DNA of 64,000 nt from Pseudoxanthobacter soli DSM 19599 (lineage in GTDB: Bacteria > Pseudomonadota > Alphaproteobacteria > Rhizobiales > Segnochrobactraceae), in contig NZ_FRXO01000007.1 in NCBI RefSeq assembly GCF_900148505.1, positions 1 through 64,000 of the forward strand, given 5' to 3'. Positions 9,019-17,641 of this stretch are shown piece after piece. The translations under genes were made by a program, and so were the position numbers. Every line of letters begins with the position of its first letter. Position 1 is the first letter of the stretch. The notes beneath the pieces were generated by a model, which did no database searches, had not been told where the DNA came from, and saw nothing but the letters and a program-made list of their open reading frames with translations.

Positions 9019-10077
9019 ATGAGCATGTTCCCCAGCGTCTTCGGACGAGAAAACGGCGTCCTGAATTCTGGCGTTCGGCAAGCTGAAAGCCACCCTGCAC
9101 GGTTTCAGATGTCGCGTCGCGGAATCTTCGGCGTCGTTGCCGGCGTCGCCGCGACGGCAATTCTGCCGGCGACCGCCAGTGCCGCCAGCTCGCAGATCAA
9201 GTCGGTTGCAACGGGCATGAGCGGAAAGCCCCGCATGAGCAGCGGCTTCGTGAAGACGGCCGACGGGACGGAAATCTACTTCAAGGACTGGGGGCCGAAG
9301 GATGCCCAGCCGATCCATTTCCATCACGGCTGGCCGCTTTCGGCCGACGACTGGGATACCCAGCTTCTGTTCTTCCTGGCCAATGGCTACCGTGTCGTCG
9401 CTCATGACCGCCGCGGCCACGGACGTTCGACGCAGGTCGATACCGGCAACACGATGGACCGCTACGCAGCCGACGCCTCCGCGGTCGTCGAGCATCTCGA
9501 TCTGCGCAATGTCGTCCACATCGGCCATTCCACGGGCGGCGGCGAAGTCGCGCGCTATGTGGCGCGCTACGGCCAGCCCCAGGGTCGCGTCGCGAAAGCC
9601 GTTCTCGTCTCGTCGGTTCCGCCGCTGATGCTCAAGACCGCGAGCAATCCGGAGGGAACGCCGCTCTCCGTGTTCGACGGCTTCCGCGAGGCGCTCGCCG
9701 CCAACCGCTCCCAGTTCTACCTGGACGTCGCCTCCGGTCCCTTCTACGGCTTCAACCGGCCGGGCGCCAAGGTCTCGCAGGGCGTCATCCTGAACTGGTG
9801 GCGGCAGGGCATGATGGGCGGCGCCATTGCCCAGTATCAGGGCATCAAGGCCTTTTCCGAGACCGATCAGACGGATGATCTCAAGGCGATCACGGTGCCC
9901 ACGCTCGTGCTGCAGGGCGACGACGACCAGGTCGTCCCCTACAAGGACGCGGCCCTTCTCCAGGCCAAGCTGATCCGCAACAGCACCCTGAAGATCTATC
10001 CGGGCTTCCCGCACGGCATGTTGACCACCCACGCCGAAGTCATCAATCCGGACCTTCTCGCCTTCGTGAAGGCCTGA
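9019..10077 (+). CDS. Tat-exported alpha/beta hydrolase (non-haem chloroperoxidase-like)
   Basis: 352 aa. Strong homology to the cofactor-free chloroperoxidase/arylesterase branch of alpha/beta hydrolases. The nucleophile is S171 in GHSTGGGE, the acid lies in GDDDQVV near D302, and the base is H332 in [18 protein letters not shown] (102-113) forms the oxyanion region. The N-terminus carries a twin-arginine-like signal, [11 protein letters not shown] at 32-42, cleaved near ATASA. A 30-residue extension precedes it. Because AAGGAG lies 9 nt before the ATG at 9019, I kept this start; the ATG at 9109 would give a conventional Tat signal. Members hydrolyse esters or make peracids; the natural substrate is unknown. 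It faces an AraC regulator gene tail to tail. Confidence 0.88.
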   Translation: MSMFPSVFGRENGVLNSGVRQAESHPARFQMSRRGIFGVVAGVAATAILPATASAASSQIKSVATGMSGKPRMSSGFVKTADGTEIYFKDWGPKDAQPIHFHHGWPLSADDWDTQLLFFLANGYRVVAHDRRGHGRSTQVDTGNTMDRYAADASAVVEHLDLRNVVHIGHSTGGGEVARYVARYGQPQGRVAKAVLVSSVPPLMLKTASNPEGTPLSVFDGFREALAANRSQFYLDVASGPFYGFNRPGAKVSQGVILNWWRQGMMGGAIAQYQGIKAFSETDQTDDLKAITVPTLVLQGDDDQVVPYKDAALLQAKLIRNSTLKIYPGFPHGMLTTHAEVINPDLLAFVKA

Positions 10078-10091
10078 GCCGGCTGCGCGAC

Positions 10092-10120
10092 GGCGGATCA
10101 CGGAGGTCTCGTGATCCGCC
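10092..10120. terminator. Perfect 11-bp hairpin between convergent genes
   Basis: GGCGGATCACG (10092-10102) pairs perfectly with CGTGATCCGCC (10110-10120) around a 7-nt loop, 15 nt after the hydrolase stop. The genes on either side converge, so it may terminate transcription from the hydrolase side. No T tract follows. Confidence 0.55.
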
Positions 10121-10142
10121 TCGTCCGATGGGAAAGCGTTCC

Positions 10143-10256
10143 AGAGCGCTTTCCGATCTGATAGAATCATCAGATCGACAAGAAATCGCTCCAAATTCAA
10201 AATCTTGAGCATATCCTTGTCGTTCAGATCGGTTCGATCTGAACGGGATATGCTCT
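10143..10256. repeat. RIME-like mosaic repeat, copy A (114 bp)
   Basis: The element is bounded by AGAGC and GCTCT. It contains two palindromes: GATCTGAT-N6-ATCAGATC at 10155-10176, and a long stem in which GAGCATATC pairs with GATATGCTC and GTTCAGATCG pairs with CGATCTGAAC. It is about 75-80% identical by eye to the copy at 31801-31905. Size and two-palindrome structure resemble the rhizobial RIME class; that assignment is my inference. Its right end supplies the first bases of the TAG stop of the AraC gene on the minus strand. Confidence 0.75.
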
Positions 10257-11145
10257 AGCCGCCCGATCGCCGTCTGTATTCACCCGGCGATAGTCCGACT
10301 TGTCTCTGGAAGGCTCTCGTGAAGGTCGACTGCGACGAGAACCGACAGGAATAAGCGATGTCGGCGAGACTCAGCTTCGTATGCGTCAACAGTTCCTGAG
10401 CGCGCTGCAATCGAAGCGTGCTGATGAACCGGTGCGGAGGCACGCCAAGCGCGGTTCGGAAGGCGCGGGAAAAATGGTGACGGCTGAGGCAGGCGATATC
10501 GGACAGCTCGGAGAGCGATATATCGGATTCTATGTTGTCGTTGATATAGTCTATTACGCGCCTCAGCTTCGCGTGCTCGATTAAGGCGCCGGGACGTTCT
10601 TCCGTCGCATCGGTCGCATACTTTGCAACCAGGTGGGCCGCCATCGTCTGCGCCAGGCTGTCGACCAGGAAGTGGCCGACCGACGTCTCCTCCTGCAGTT
10701 CAGCTACGATCCTGTACCCGACCTGTCTTATGAAATCGTCGTCTATACCAGCTTTGTAGGCAATGTTCTGTGAGGAAACCGGTCTCGATAAAGAAGCGGA
10801 AATATCGTCAAAGACATCCTGTCCGATGTAGATATGCAGGATGTTCTCCAGATCATCGGTTATCCGGATCGATTCCTCGACGACGCCGATCGGACAAAAC
10901 CAGAGCGTGCCCGGTCGCGCGGCGGTATTCTGAAGTTCGCCATTGCCGCGCCGTTCCACGCGGCCGCTCTCCGATCCGAGCAAGGCAAGCGTAACCTCCA
11001 TCTGCCGGGGGACCGGCGGAGGTATCTCGCCGGCCGGATGGTTTCGGATCTCGGCGGCGATGCCCGTCCAGTTCCGTCGTGCGGAACTCAGGAGCACATC
11101 GCCTCTCGGAAACTTCCTGCGGCCGAACTCGTGCACGCCTGCCAT
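10255..11145 (-). CDS. AraC-family transcriptional regulator (296 aa)
   Basis: The protein has an N-terminal sensing region of about 180 residues and a C-terminal double helix-turn-helix. The first HTH is ISLSELSDIACLSRHHFSRAF (about 210-230), followed by the family motif PHRFISTLRLQRAQELL. The second HTH is SLADIAYSCRFSSQSTFTRAFQRQVGLSPGEYRR. The sensing half is not one I can tie to a ligand. It is convergent with the exported hydrolase and divergent from the 1717-aa kinase hybrid; the shared 233-bp region carries 21-bp direct repeats. Its TAG stop lies at the edge of a mosaic repeat, so the C-terminus (RRRSGG) may have been trimmed by that insertion. Confidence 0.92.
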   Translation of the reverse strand: MAGVHEFGRRKFPRGDVLLSSARRNWTGIAAEIRNHPAGEIPPPVPRQMEVTLALLGSESGRVERRGNGELQNTAARPGTLWFCPIGVVEESIRITDDLENILHIYIGQDVFDDISASLSRPVSSQNIAYKAGIDDDFIRQVGYRIVAELQEETSVGHFLVDSLAQTMAAHLVAKYATDATEERPGALIEHAKLRRVIDYINDNIESDISLSELSDIACLSRHHFSRAFRTALGVPPHRFISTLRLQRAQELLTHTKLSLADIAYSCRFSSQSTFTRAFQRQVGLSPGEYRRRSGG

Positions 11146-11228
11146 GTCCGGCTCCTCGCTGTTCAGCGCACCCTATCGTCTGGGTGCACACAATTCTGAG
11201 CCGCGGGAGATCCCCGATCAAGTCCCGC

Positions 11229-11285
11229 TCCCGGCAATCAAGATGCTAATCCCGGCAAACACAATGCCAATCCCGGCAAAGACGG
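11229..11285. promoter_or_regulatory. Direct repeats with 21-bp spacing between divergent genes
   Basis: The phrase TCCCGGCAA recurs at 11229, 11250 and 11271. Two full 21-bp units and a partial third are visible; units 1 and 2 share most positions (ATGC-TAA / ATGC-CAA endings). A spacing of two helical turns puts the copies on one DNA face, and AraC-type proteins typically bind direct repeats at such spacing. The neighbour on the left is an AraC gene, so an operator is plausible but unproven. Confidence 0.45.
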
Positions 11286-11331
11286 GGCGGTCAGGCACGA
11301 CTACGTTGCCTCCCGCCTGACAGACCGCCCC
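11284..11331 (+). promoter_or_regulatory. Inverted repeat in the leader of the kinase hybrid gene
   Basis: GGGGCGGTCAGGC (11284-11296) faces GCCTGACAGACCGCCCC (11315-11331). The arms pair along their length apart from a small bulge, with an 18-nt loop. It lies 48-95 nt upstream of the TTG start of the 1717-aa protein and could be an operator dyad or a leader hairpin. Confidence 0.4.
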
Positions 11332-11378
11332 CGCTCTCCCGGCATCGGGCGTCTCTCGGGTCGGAATGGGAGGCGACC

Positions 11379-14300
11379 TTGAACTCCAGAAGTCAGGTGC
11401 ATGACGTCTCGGATCAGGGCGCCGCTTCCGCCCGGAAATCATCTTACATCATGACGAATGACCTCGCCGCCCGCCTCGGGAGGAAAGAGTCGTCGTGGTG
11501 GTCGACATTGAGGGTCCTGCATCAGACGACAGCCTCGAACGTCGATAACCGCCTCGTCGTCGACGCGCAGGATCGGCAGTGGCAGCTCAGGCTCGCCGAC
11601 TGGAACACGCCCGCCGCAAGCCGGCTGCAGTTCGAGGCGAGCCTCGCCCTGGCGCTCGGCGACGAGCTTGCCGAGGTGCCGGCCTTCATTGCAGAGAACG
11701 ATCGCCTCGCCCTCGTCTATCCCGTTCGATCGGCGCAGACCCTCGCCGATCTCCCGCAGCCGGCGATGGAGATCCGTGCCTTTCTCGACCTTGCGACCGC
11801 GGCCGCGGATGCGTTGATGCAGATGCACGCGGCCGGGATCGTTCACGGCCGCCTTGCCCCTACCCGGCTGCTGCTGGGCGAAGACGGACGCATCCGCTTC
11901 ACGGGGTTTGCCTGCACCACGCCGACCGATGCCGGCGTGTTCGCCGACCGCCGCATTCCCGAGGCCGACCTCGCCTATGCCGCCCCGGAGCTCGTCCGTG
12001 CGGAACCTTCCCCGGCCGATGCCCGGACGGATCTCTATGCGCTGGGCGTGCTGCTCTATGAATGTCTGGTCGGGGTGCCGCCGCTGACGGCCGATACGCT
12101 TCCAGGCTGGCTTCATGCTCATGTGGCCGTGGAGGCTCCGTCCGCCCTGCTGGCGCGGCCGGATGTTCCCGCCGTGCTCGACCGCATCCTGCTCAAGCTG
12201 ATCAGCAAGGACCCCGGCCAGCGCTACCAGACCGCCAGGGCCCTTCATGCGGATTTTCGCCGGGTGACCAGATCCCTCGACGCCACGGGAAAGGCGGAGC
12301 CGTTCGAACTGGCCTGCGGAGAGTTCGCCGAGCCCGCGCGCCTCTCCCGCGATCTCTTCGGCCGCCACCGCGAGCTGACGCTGCTGGCCGATCTCCACGC
12401 CGGATTCCGCCGGTCGTCGGTTCGGCGGATCGTGCTCGTCACCGGTGAGCCGGGTACCGGAAAATCCACGCTCGTCGATGCGTTCCTTGCGGACCTGGAC
12501 AGCACAAGCGCCGTCTGCGCCTCCGGCAAGGGCGTGCAGATCCGCCAGGGCACGCCGTTCGCTCCGATAGCGCAGGCGCTGCGCGTGGCGCTTTCCCGGT
12601 TGCTCGGCGGGGAGGAGCGGCTGCTGGCGGCCGCCCGGGCACGGCTGGGCGCCGTGGTCGGCTGCGGACGCGTGCTGGCGGACCTCGTCCCGGACATCGC
12701 GATGCTGCCGGCGGAAACCCACTTGCTCGCCGATGTGCCGGCACACCTCGCCCAGACTCGGGTGGCGCGGATCATTGCCGAGACGTTCGGCGCACTCGCC
12801 TCGGCCGAAGCCCCGCTCGTCCTGTTCCTCGACGACCTCCAGTGGTTCGATCAGGGCAGCCTCAACGTCGTCCGGCAGCTGTGCAGTGAAACGCCGCCGA
12901 ACGTCTTCCTCATCGCGAGCCACAGGGCCGACAGCCACAACCGAAAGGCGGTCAGGGACGTTCTCGATATCGCGCGGGGCGCGGACGCCTTCGCGCGTGA
13001 GCTGGTCCTTCAGCCGTTCGTCGAGCGCGAGACGAATGCGCTCGTGGCATTCATGCTGAAGAGCATGCCCGATGATGTGCGTGCCGTTTCGGCGGTGGTG
13101 CACCGTCAAACGGGCGGAAATCCGTTCTATATCGGTCAACTGCTGCAGCGATTCCTCGAAGAGGAATCGCTGCAATTCGACGCCGAGAGGCAGCGCTGGG
13201 TCTGGGCCGACGACAAGCATCGGCGGCCGCATGAGACCGCGGATCTGATGCTCGACCGCATCGCCGCATTGCCGCCGCTGCAGCGCAGCTTCCTGCAGCG
13301 GTGCGCGAGCATGGGAGGCCGCTGCCCCGCCGCCTTTGCTGCGGAACTCTCCTTCGTCACCGTCGAAGAGACGGTCCGGGCCGCGAATTCGCTCCTCGCC
13401 ACCGGTCTCCTCCGGCAATCCGGACCGGATTTCCAGATCGCCCACGACCGGGTGCTGGAAGCGGCCTATGCGACGATGTCTCCGGCACAGCGTATGCGCG
13501 AGCATCTGGGCAATGCCCGGCGGCTCGCAGCATCGCACCCCTCGCCCCACCCCGACCTCGCCTTCGAGATCGCCTCCCAGATCGAACGTGCCGATCTCGA
13601 CGCGCTGTCGGCCGAAGAGCGGCCGCGCTTCGCCCGGATCCTGCTCGTGGCCGCGCGGAAGAACCGGGCTGCAGGCGAGGCCCTGCGGGCGCTGCATGTC
13701 ATCGAACTCATCCGCCGCATCGCGGCCGGTGCTATTCCCGGCGATCTCGCCTCTCTGGAATTCGAGGCCGAGTGGCTGTTCTGCGACTGCCTGCTCGCAC
13801 TTGCCCGTGTGGACGAGGCCCTCGCGGCGGTGGAGGAACTGTCGCAGCTTGGCCGCGATGCGGTGGATATCGCCGATATCTGCCGTCTCAAGGCGATCGC
13901 GCTGACGCTGAAGGGGGCCTATGCTGCCGCTATCGACGCGGCGCGCACGGGGCTGCGGGCGCTCGATCTCGAACTTGACGACACGGGCGACCCGGATGCG
14001 CTCGAGGTGATCTACCGACGCTGCCAGCAGAAGCTCGACGCATTCAGCATCGCCGACCTGTTCTCGCTTCCCGACATGACCGACCGGCGGGCCCGCTCCG
14101 CCCTGGCGCTTCTGTCCACGCTGATCTCGTCCTTCTTCGTCAGGAGCGATCTGCGGTTCCTCCATGTGATCAAGATCATCGAGCTGACGCTGACTTACGG
14201 CTCGGCCCCGGAATCGGCCTATGGGCTGGCCTGGTTCGGGGTCCTCAGCGCCCATCATTTCGGGGCGTACGAGACGGGGGCGGCCTATGCGACGGCGGCG

Positions 14301-16532
14301 TGCGAACTGGCGACGCGCGACGGCTACGAAGCGCAGCGGACGGCCGCACTGATCGCGCTCGATCAGGTGAGCGCATGGACCCGCCCGATGCGAACGGCGC
14401 TCGGCTACGCCCGCGACGGTGCTCTGGTCGGCCAGACGGCGGGCGATCTCGGCATGGCCTGCTATGCCCGCAACCACATCGCATCGGACATGCTGCTGAT
14501 CGGCGATCGGCTCGACCTGATCCGGGCGGAGCTGACCGACAGCATCGCCATGACCCGCGATGTCGGATACGGCGATATAGGGCTCATCCTCGATGCCCAG
14601 ACCGGATTCGTCGATGCGCTCGTCTCCGGCAAGAATGCGATCCGGATCGATGTCGGAGAGCTGAATTCATCGTCGGTCGCCACCCGCTTCTGGGTCCACC
14701 ACTATGCAGGTCTGCAATCCTTCCTGTTGGGCGACATCCCGGTCGGGCTGCATCATCTGGAGGAAGCGCAGGCCATGGCGTGGGCCGCGCCGGCGCACGT
14801 CGACACGGCAAACAACACCTTCTTCCTTGCCCTCGCCCATGCGCGCCTGCCCGGATCCGAACGCCAGCCGGCGGCGCGCATCGACCTGATGGCGCTGGCG
14901 CGCGAGCGCTTCAGGGCATGGGCCGCGCTCAATCCCGGGACGTTCTCCCCGAAGCATCTTCTGCTGGAGGCGGAAGCGGCCCGTCTCGCGGGGCAGCGCG
15001 TCGATGCCATGGCGCTTTACGAGCGCGCCGCCGATGCGGCCGTGACGGCCGGCTTCATCCACGATCAGGCGCTCGCCCAGGAACTGGCGGCCGACGTCTA
15101 TCTCGAGGCGAACCTCGGCGCTGCCGCCCAGGGCTGCCTGCGGAGCGCGGTCCTCTGCTACCGGCAATGGGGCGCCGAGGGCAAGGCGGTCCGCCTCGGT
15201 GAGCGCTTGACGGCGTCCGCCCGCCTGGACGTTTCGGCGACGGCGTCCGGCGGATTGCAGAGCGAGCTCGACCTGACGGCCATGGCGGCGGCCTCCCAGA
15301 CCCTGTCCGAAGAGGTCGGGCTGGAGCAGGTCGTTCGCACCCTGATGAAGACCATGCTCGTTCACGCCGGAGCGCAGTTCGGCCTGCTTCTTCTCCAGCG
15401 CGAAGGCCGTCCGGTCATCGAGGCGACGGCGCGCGTCAGGTCCAGGGCAATCGACATCGAGCTTCAGCCCGCGGCCGCGCCCGAGGATCTCATGCCCGCC
15501 TCGGTGCTCAAGACGGTCCTGCGGACCGCCCGGTCCGTCACGCTGGCAGATGCCGCCGTCGAGGCCGCGCAGCGGGGGCTGTCCATGGGCGGGCGCCATG
15601 TCCGCTCGCTTGCCTGTATCCCGCTGATCAAGCGGGGCGAGCTGATCGGCATTCTCTATCTGGAGAATGATCTGAGTGCGGATGTCTTTACATCCCGCCG
15701 GATGGCGATGATCGAGGTGATTGCTCCCCAGGCAGCGATATCTCTGGATGCCGCCCGCCTCTACGGCGATCTGATGGACGAGCACATGCGCCGCGCACAG
15801 GCGGAATTCCAGCTGCGCGAAGCGCGGAGCGAGCTGGCGCGCGCAAACCAGATGACGGCGATGGGCGGTTTCGCGACATCGATCGCCCACGAGATCAATC
15901 AGCCGCTCGCGACCCTCGTCGCCCATGCGGATGCCGGCCTGCGCTGGCTCAACAGGGCCGAGCCCGACCTCGCTGAAGTGGCCAGCAGCCTTCAGAACAT
16001 ACGCCAGGCCGGACGGCGGGCGGCCGACATCATCACGGCCTTGCGTTCGCTCGTGAAGCTGAGCCCGTCGACGCTGAGCCCGGTGCTGATCGAAGATATC
16101 GTGGACGACGTGCTGAAGATCGCCGCCCCGGATTTGAGCGCCGGCCACGTCGACCTCACGGTCGAGTTCGGCGCCGGCCGCAACAGGATCATGGCGGACA
16201 ACATCCAGATTCAGCAAGTCTTCTTCAATATAATCAGAAACGCGATACAATCCATGAGCAACGTGGAGCCGTCGCTGCGTCGTCTCCGCATCACGTCGTC
16301 CGTTCTTCGCGACGAAGTCGAAGTCGCCATCGAAGATGCCGGCTGCGGCATGTCGCAACAGGTCGTGTCACGCATCTTCCAGCCGTTCTTCACCACCAAG
16401 AAGAGCGGCATGGGCGTCGGCCTTGCGATCTGCCGCTCGATCATCGAGCTTCACGGTGGCACGCTGGAAGCCCGCTCCGTCGAAGGAGAGGGCAGCATGT
16501 TCGTCGTTCGGCTTCCGATCGCCCGGGCATGA
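11379..16532 (+). CDS. Hybrid sensor: pseudokinase / AAA ATPase / GAF / histidine kinase (1717 aa)
   Basis: Domain order: a Ser/Thr-kinase-like fold (about 30-300), an AAA/ORC-type ATPase (Walker A GEPGTGKST near 355, Walker B LVLFLDDLQWFD near 480), a long helical TPR-like region (about 650-1290), GAF (about 1305-1460), and an HisKA/HATPase module with H-box IAHEINQPLATL near 1502, N-box FFNIIRNAIQSM near 1617 and FTTKKSGMGVGLAIC near 1670. The kinase-like part is degenerate: HRD is HGR (GIVHGRLAPTR), DFG is TGF and no clear P-loop is seen, so it is probably a pseudokinase. The histidine kinase looks active. No response regulator is adjacent. The start is TTG at 11379 with GGGAGG 5 nt upstream; ATG 11451 has no ribosome site. 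It is probably cytoplasmic, since no membrane segments are seen. Confidence 0.9.
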   Translation: MNSRSQVHDVSDQGAASARKSSYIMTNDLAARLGRKESSWWSTLRVLHQTTASNVDNRLVVDAQDRQWQLRLADWNTPAASRLQFEASLALALGDELAEVPAFIAENDRLALVYPVRSAQTLADLPQPAMEIRAFLDLATAAADALMQMHAAGIVHGRLAPTRLLLGEDGRIRFTGFACTTPTDAGVFADRRIPEADLAYAAPELVRAEPSPADARTDLYALGVLLYECLVGVPPLTADTLPGWLHAHVAVEAPSALLARPDVPAVLDRILLKLISKDPGQRYQTARALHADFRRVTRSLDATGKAEPFELACGEFAEPARLSRDLFGRHRELTLLADLHAGFRRSSVRRIVLVTGEPGTGKSTLVDAFLADLDSTSAVCASGKGVQIRQGTPFAPIAQALRVALSRLLGGEERLLAAARARLGAVVGCGRVLADLVPDIAMLPAETHLLADVPAHLAQTRVARIIAETFGALASAEAPLVLFLDDLQWFDQGSLNVVRQLCSETPPNVFLIASHRADSHNRKAVRDVLDIARGADAFARELVLQPFVERETNALVAFMLKSMPDDVRAVSAVVHRQTGGNPFYIGQLLQRFLEEESLQFDAERQRWVWADDKHRRPHETADLMLDRIAALPPLQRSFLQRCASMGGRCPAAFAAELSFVTVEETVRAANSLLATGLLRQSGPDFQIAHDRVLEAAYATMSPAQRMREHLGNARRLAASHPSPHPDLAFEIASQIERADLDALSAEERPRFARILLVAARKNRAAGEALRALHVIELIRRIAAGAIPGDLASLEFEAEWLFCDCLLALARVDEALAAVEELSQLGRDAVDIADICRLKAIALTLKGAYAAAIDAARTGLRALDLELDDTGDPDALEVIYRRCQQKLDAFSIADLFSLPDMTDRRARSALALLSTLISSFFVRSDLRFLHVIKIIELTLTYGSAPESAYGLAWFGVLSAHHFGAYETGAAYATAACELATRDGYEAQRTAALIALDQVSAWTRPMRTALGYARDGALVGQTAGDLGMACYARNHIASDMLLIGDRLDLIRAELTDSIAMTRDVGYGDIGLILDAQTGFVDALVSGKNAIRIDVGELNSSSVATRFWVHHYAGLQSFLLGDIPVGLHHLEEAQAMAWAAPAHVDTANNTFFLALAHARLPGSERQPAARIDLMALARERFRAWAALNPGTFSPKHLLLEAEAARLAGQRVDAMALYERAADAAVTAGFIHDQALAQELAADVYLEANLGAAAQGCLRSAVLCYRQWGAEGKAVRLGERLTASARLDVSATASGGLQSELDLTAMAAASQTLSEEVGLEQVVRTLMKTMLVHAGAQFGLLLLQREGRPVIEATARVRSRAIDIELQPAAAPEDLMPASVLKTVLRTARSVTLADAAVEAAQRGLSMGGRHVRSLACIPLIKRGELIGILYLENDLSADVFTSRRMAMIEVIAPQAAISLDAARLYGDLMDEHMRRAQAEFQLREARSELARANQMTAMGGFATSIAHEINQPLATLVAHADAGLRWLNRAEPDLAEVASSLQNIRQAGRRAADIITALRSLVKLSPSTLSPVLIEDIVDDVLKIAAPDLSAGHVDLTVEFGAGRNRIMADNIQIQQVFFNIIRNAIQSMSNVEPSLRRLRITSSVLRDEVEVAIEDAGCGMSQQVVSRIFQPFFTTKKSGMGVGLAICRSIIELHGGTLEARSVEGEGSMFVVRLPIARA

Positions 16533-16572
16533 GATCGGCGCGCGAAGTCGGGGCACGCCGGTTCGCCAGCTC

Positions 16573-17349
16573 TCAGGTGATGAAGTCGATGGTGCCGCCG
16601 TCGACCCTCAGCGCCGCCCCCGTCGTCGCGGACGCCAGCGGCGACGCGAGATAGACCGCCATGTTCGCGACCTCGTCGACCGTCGCCGGGCGTCTGAGCA
16701 GCGACGACGGCCTGTGCTCTCTGACGAACGCGGCCCCGGCTTCCTCCAGCGACTTGCCCGCCGCCGTCTCGGACTTCAGCATCTCCGCCACACCCTCCGA
16801 AAGCGTGGGGCCGGGAAGGATCGAGTTCACGGTCACGCCGGTGCCGGCCATGCGCTTGGCAAGCCCGCGCGCCAGCGACACGTCCGCCGTCTTGCTGACG
16901 CCGTAGTGGATCATCTCGACAGGGATGTTGAAGGCGGATTCGGAGGCCAGGAACAGCATCCGCCCCCAGCCCCGCGTCGCCATGTCCGGCAGATAGGCGC
17001 GTGCGAGCCGCACGCCCGTCATCACGTTCACCTGCCAGTGGCTTTCCCACACTGCATCGTCGGCATCGAAAAAGTCCAGCGGCTGAAAGATCCCGAGATT
17101 GTTCACGACGATATCGAACGACGGCTCCCGCGCCACCAGTTCCTTCGCCCCCTCGGGTGTGCCGAGATCGATCGCGTGACCGCGTGCCGGCCCGCCGAGT
17201 TGCGCCAGCGCCGCATCGACCTTGGCCTCGGTCCGGCCATTGATGACGACGACGGCACCTGCCTCCTGAAGGCCTCGTGCGATGGCGAAGCCAATGCCCC
17301 CGGTCGAGCCGGTGACGAGCGCGCTCTTGCCGGACAGATCGATCTTCAT
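16573..17349 (-). CDS. SDR-family oxidoreductase (258 aa)
   Basis: Classical short-chain dehydrogenase. The cofactor motif is TGSTGGIG (13-20), NNLG (83-86) replaces the usual NNAG, and the catalytic residues are S136 or S138, Y149 and K153. R39 after beta-2 (NGRTEA) suggests NADP. The ribosome site GGAGTTCGCC directly precedes the ATG. It is convergent with the kinase hybrid (40 nt between stops). The long C-terminal region (KSLEEAGAAFVREHRPSSLLRRP) resembles SDRs with a mobile substrate lid. The substrate is unknown and no pathway neighbour helps. Confidence 0.9.
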   Translation of the reverse strand: MKIDLSGKSALVTGSTGGIGFAIARGLQEAGAVVVINGRTEAKVDAALAQLGGPARGHAIDLGTPEGAKELVAREPSFDIVVNNLGIFQPLDFFDADDAVWESHWQVNVMTGVRLARAYLPDMATRGWGRMLFLASESAFNIPVEMIHYGVSKTADVSLARGLAKRMAGTGVTVNSILPGPTLSEGVAEMLKSETAAGKSLEEAGAAFVREHRPSSLLRRPATVDEVANMAVYLASPLASATTGAALRVDGGTIDFIT

Positions 17350-17641
17350 GGCGAACTCCTAACGTCGTTGCGTGAACGGAGGGATGCAGTGACGGCACGC
17401 GCGGTGGAGGTCCGACCTAGGAGCGCCATGCCGCAGGCCTGACATTCAGCGGCGGCATGACAAGCTTCTCGCCCGGTCGAAGCCACCGCATCGGACCCGT
17501 GCTTGAAACGCGCCTTGCCTCGTTCCGAACCATAGATACGCCGGAGCGATCGGCAGCATTTCCGAGAATGCACGCCGAAACGGCCCGACCCGCTCGACTG
17601 CGCCACCGCTGGAGCCCTGCTGCGAGCAGCGCCGGCCTTGC
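17350..17641. other. Spacer between SDR and GGDEF-EAL genes
   Basis: This 292-nt stretch lies upstream of the SDR gene and downstream of the GGDEF-EAL gene on the minus strand. I see no gene, strong hairpin or recognisable box in it. A promoter for the SDR gene is expected here. Confidence 0.4.

Noticed and set aside
11218-11442. A minus-strand frame ending in a hydrophobic stretch (VFAGIGIVFAGISILIAG), possibly a small membrane protein.
   Set aside because: The hydrophobic repeat comes from the 21-bp direct repeats, the frame has no ribosome site, and it overlaps the start of the kinase hybrid gene.
11439-14477. A 1012-codon minus-strand open frame opposite the kinase hybrid.
   Set aside because: The plus-strand protein has intact Walker and other domain motifs, whereas the antisense product is Arg/Gly/Ala-rich without domains.
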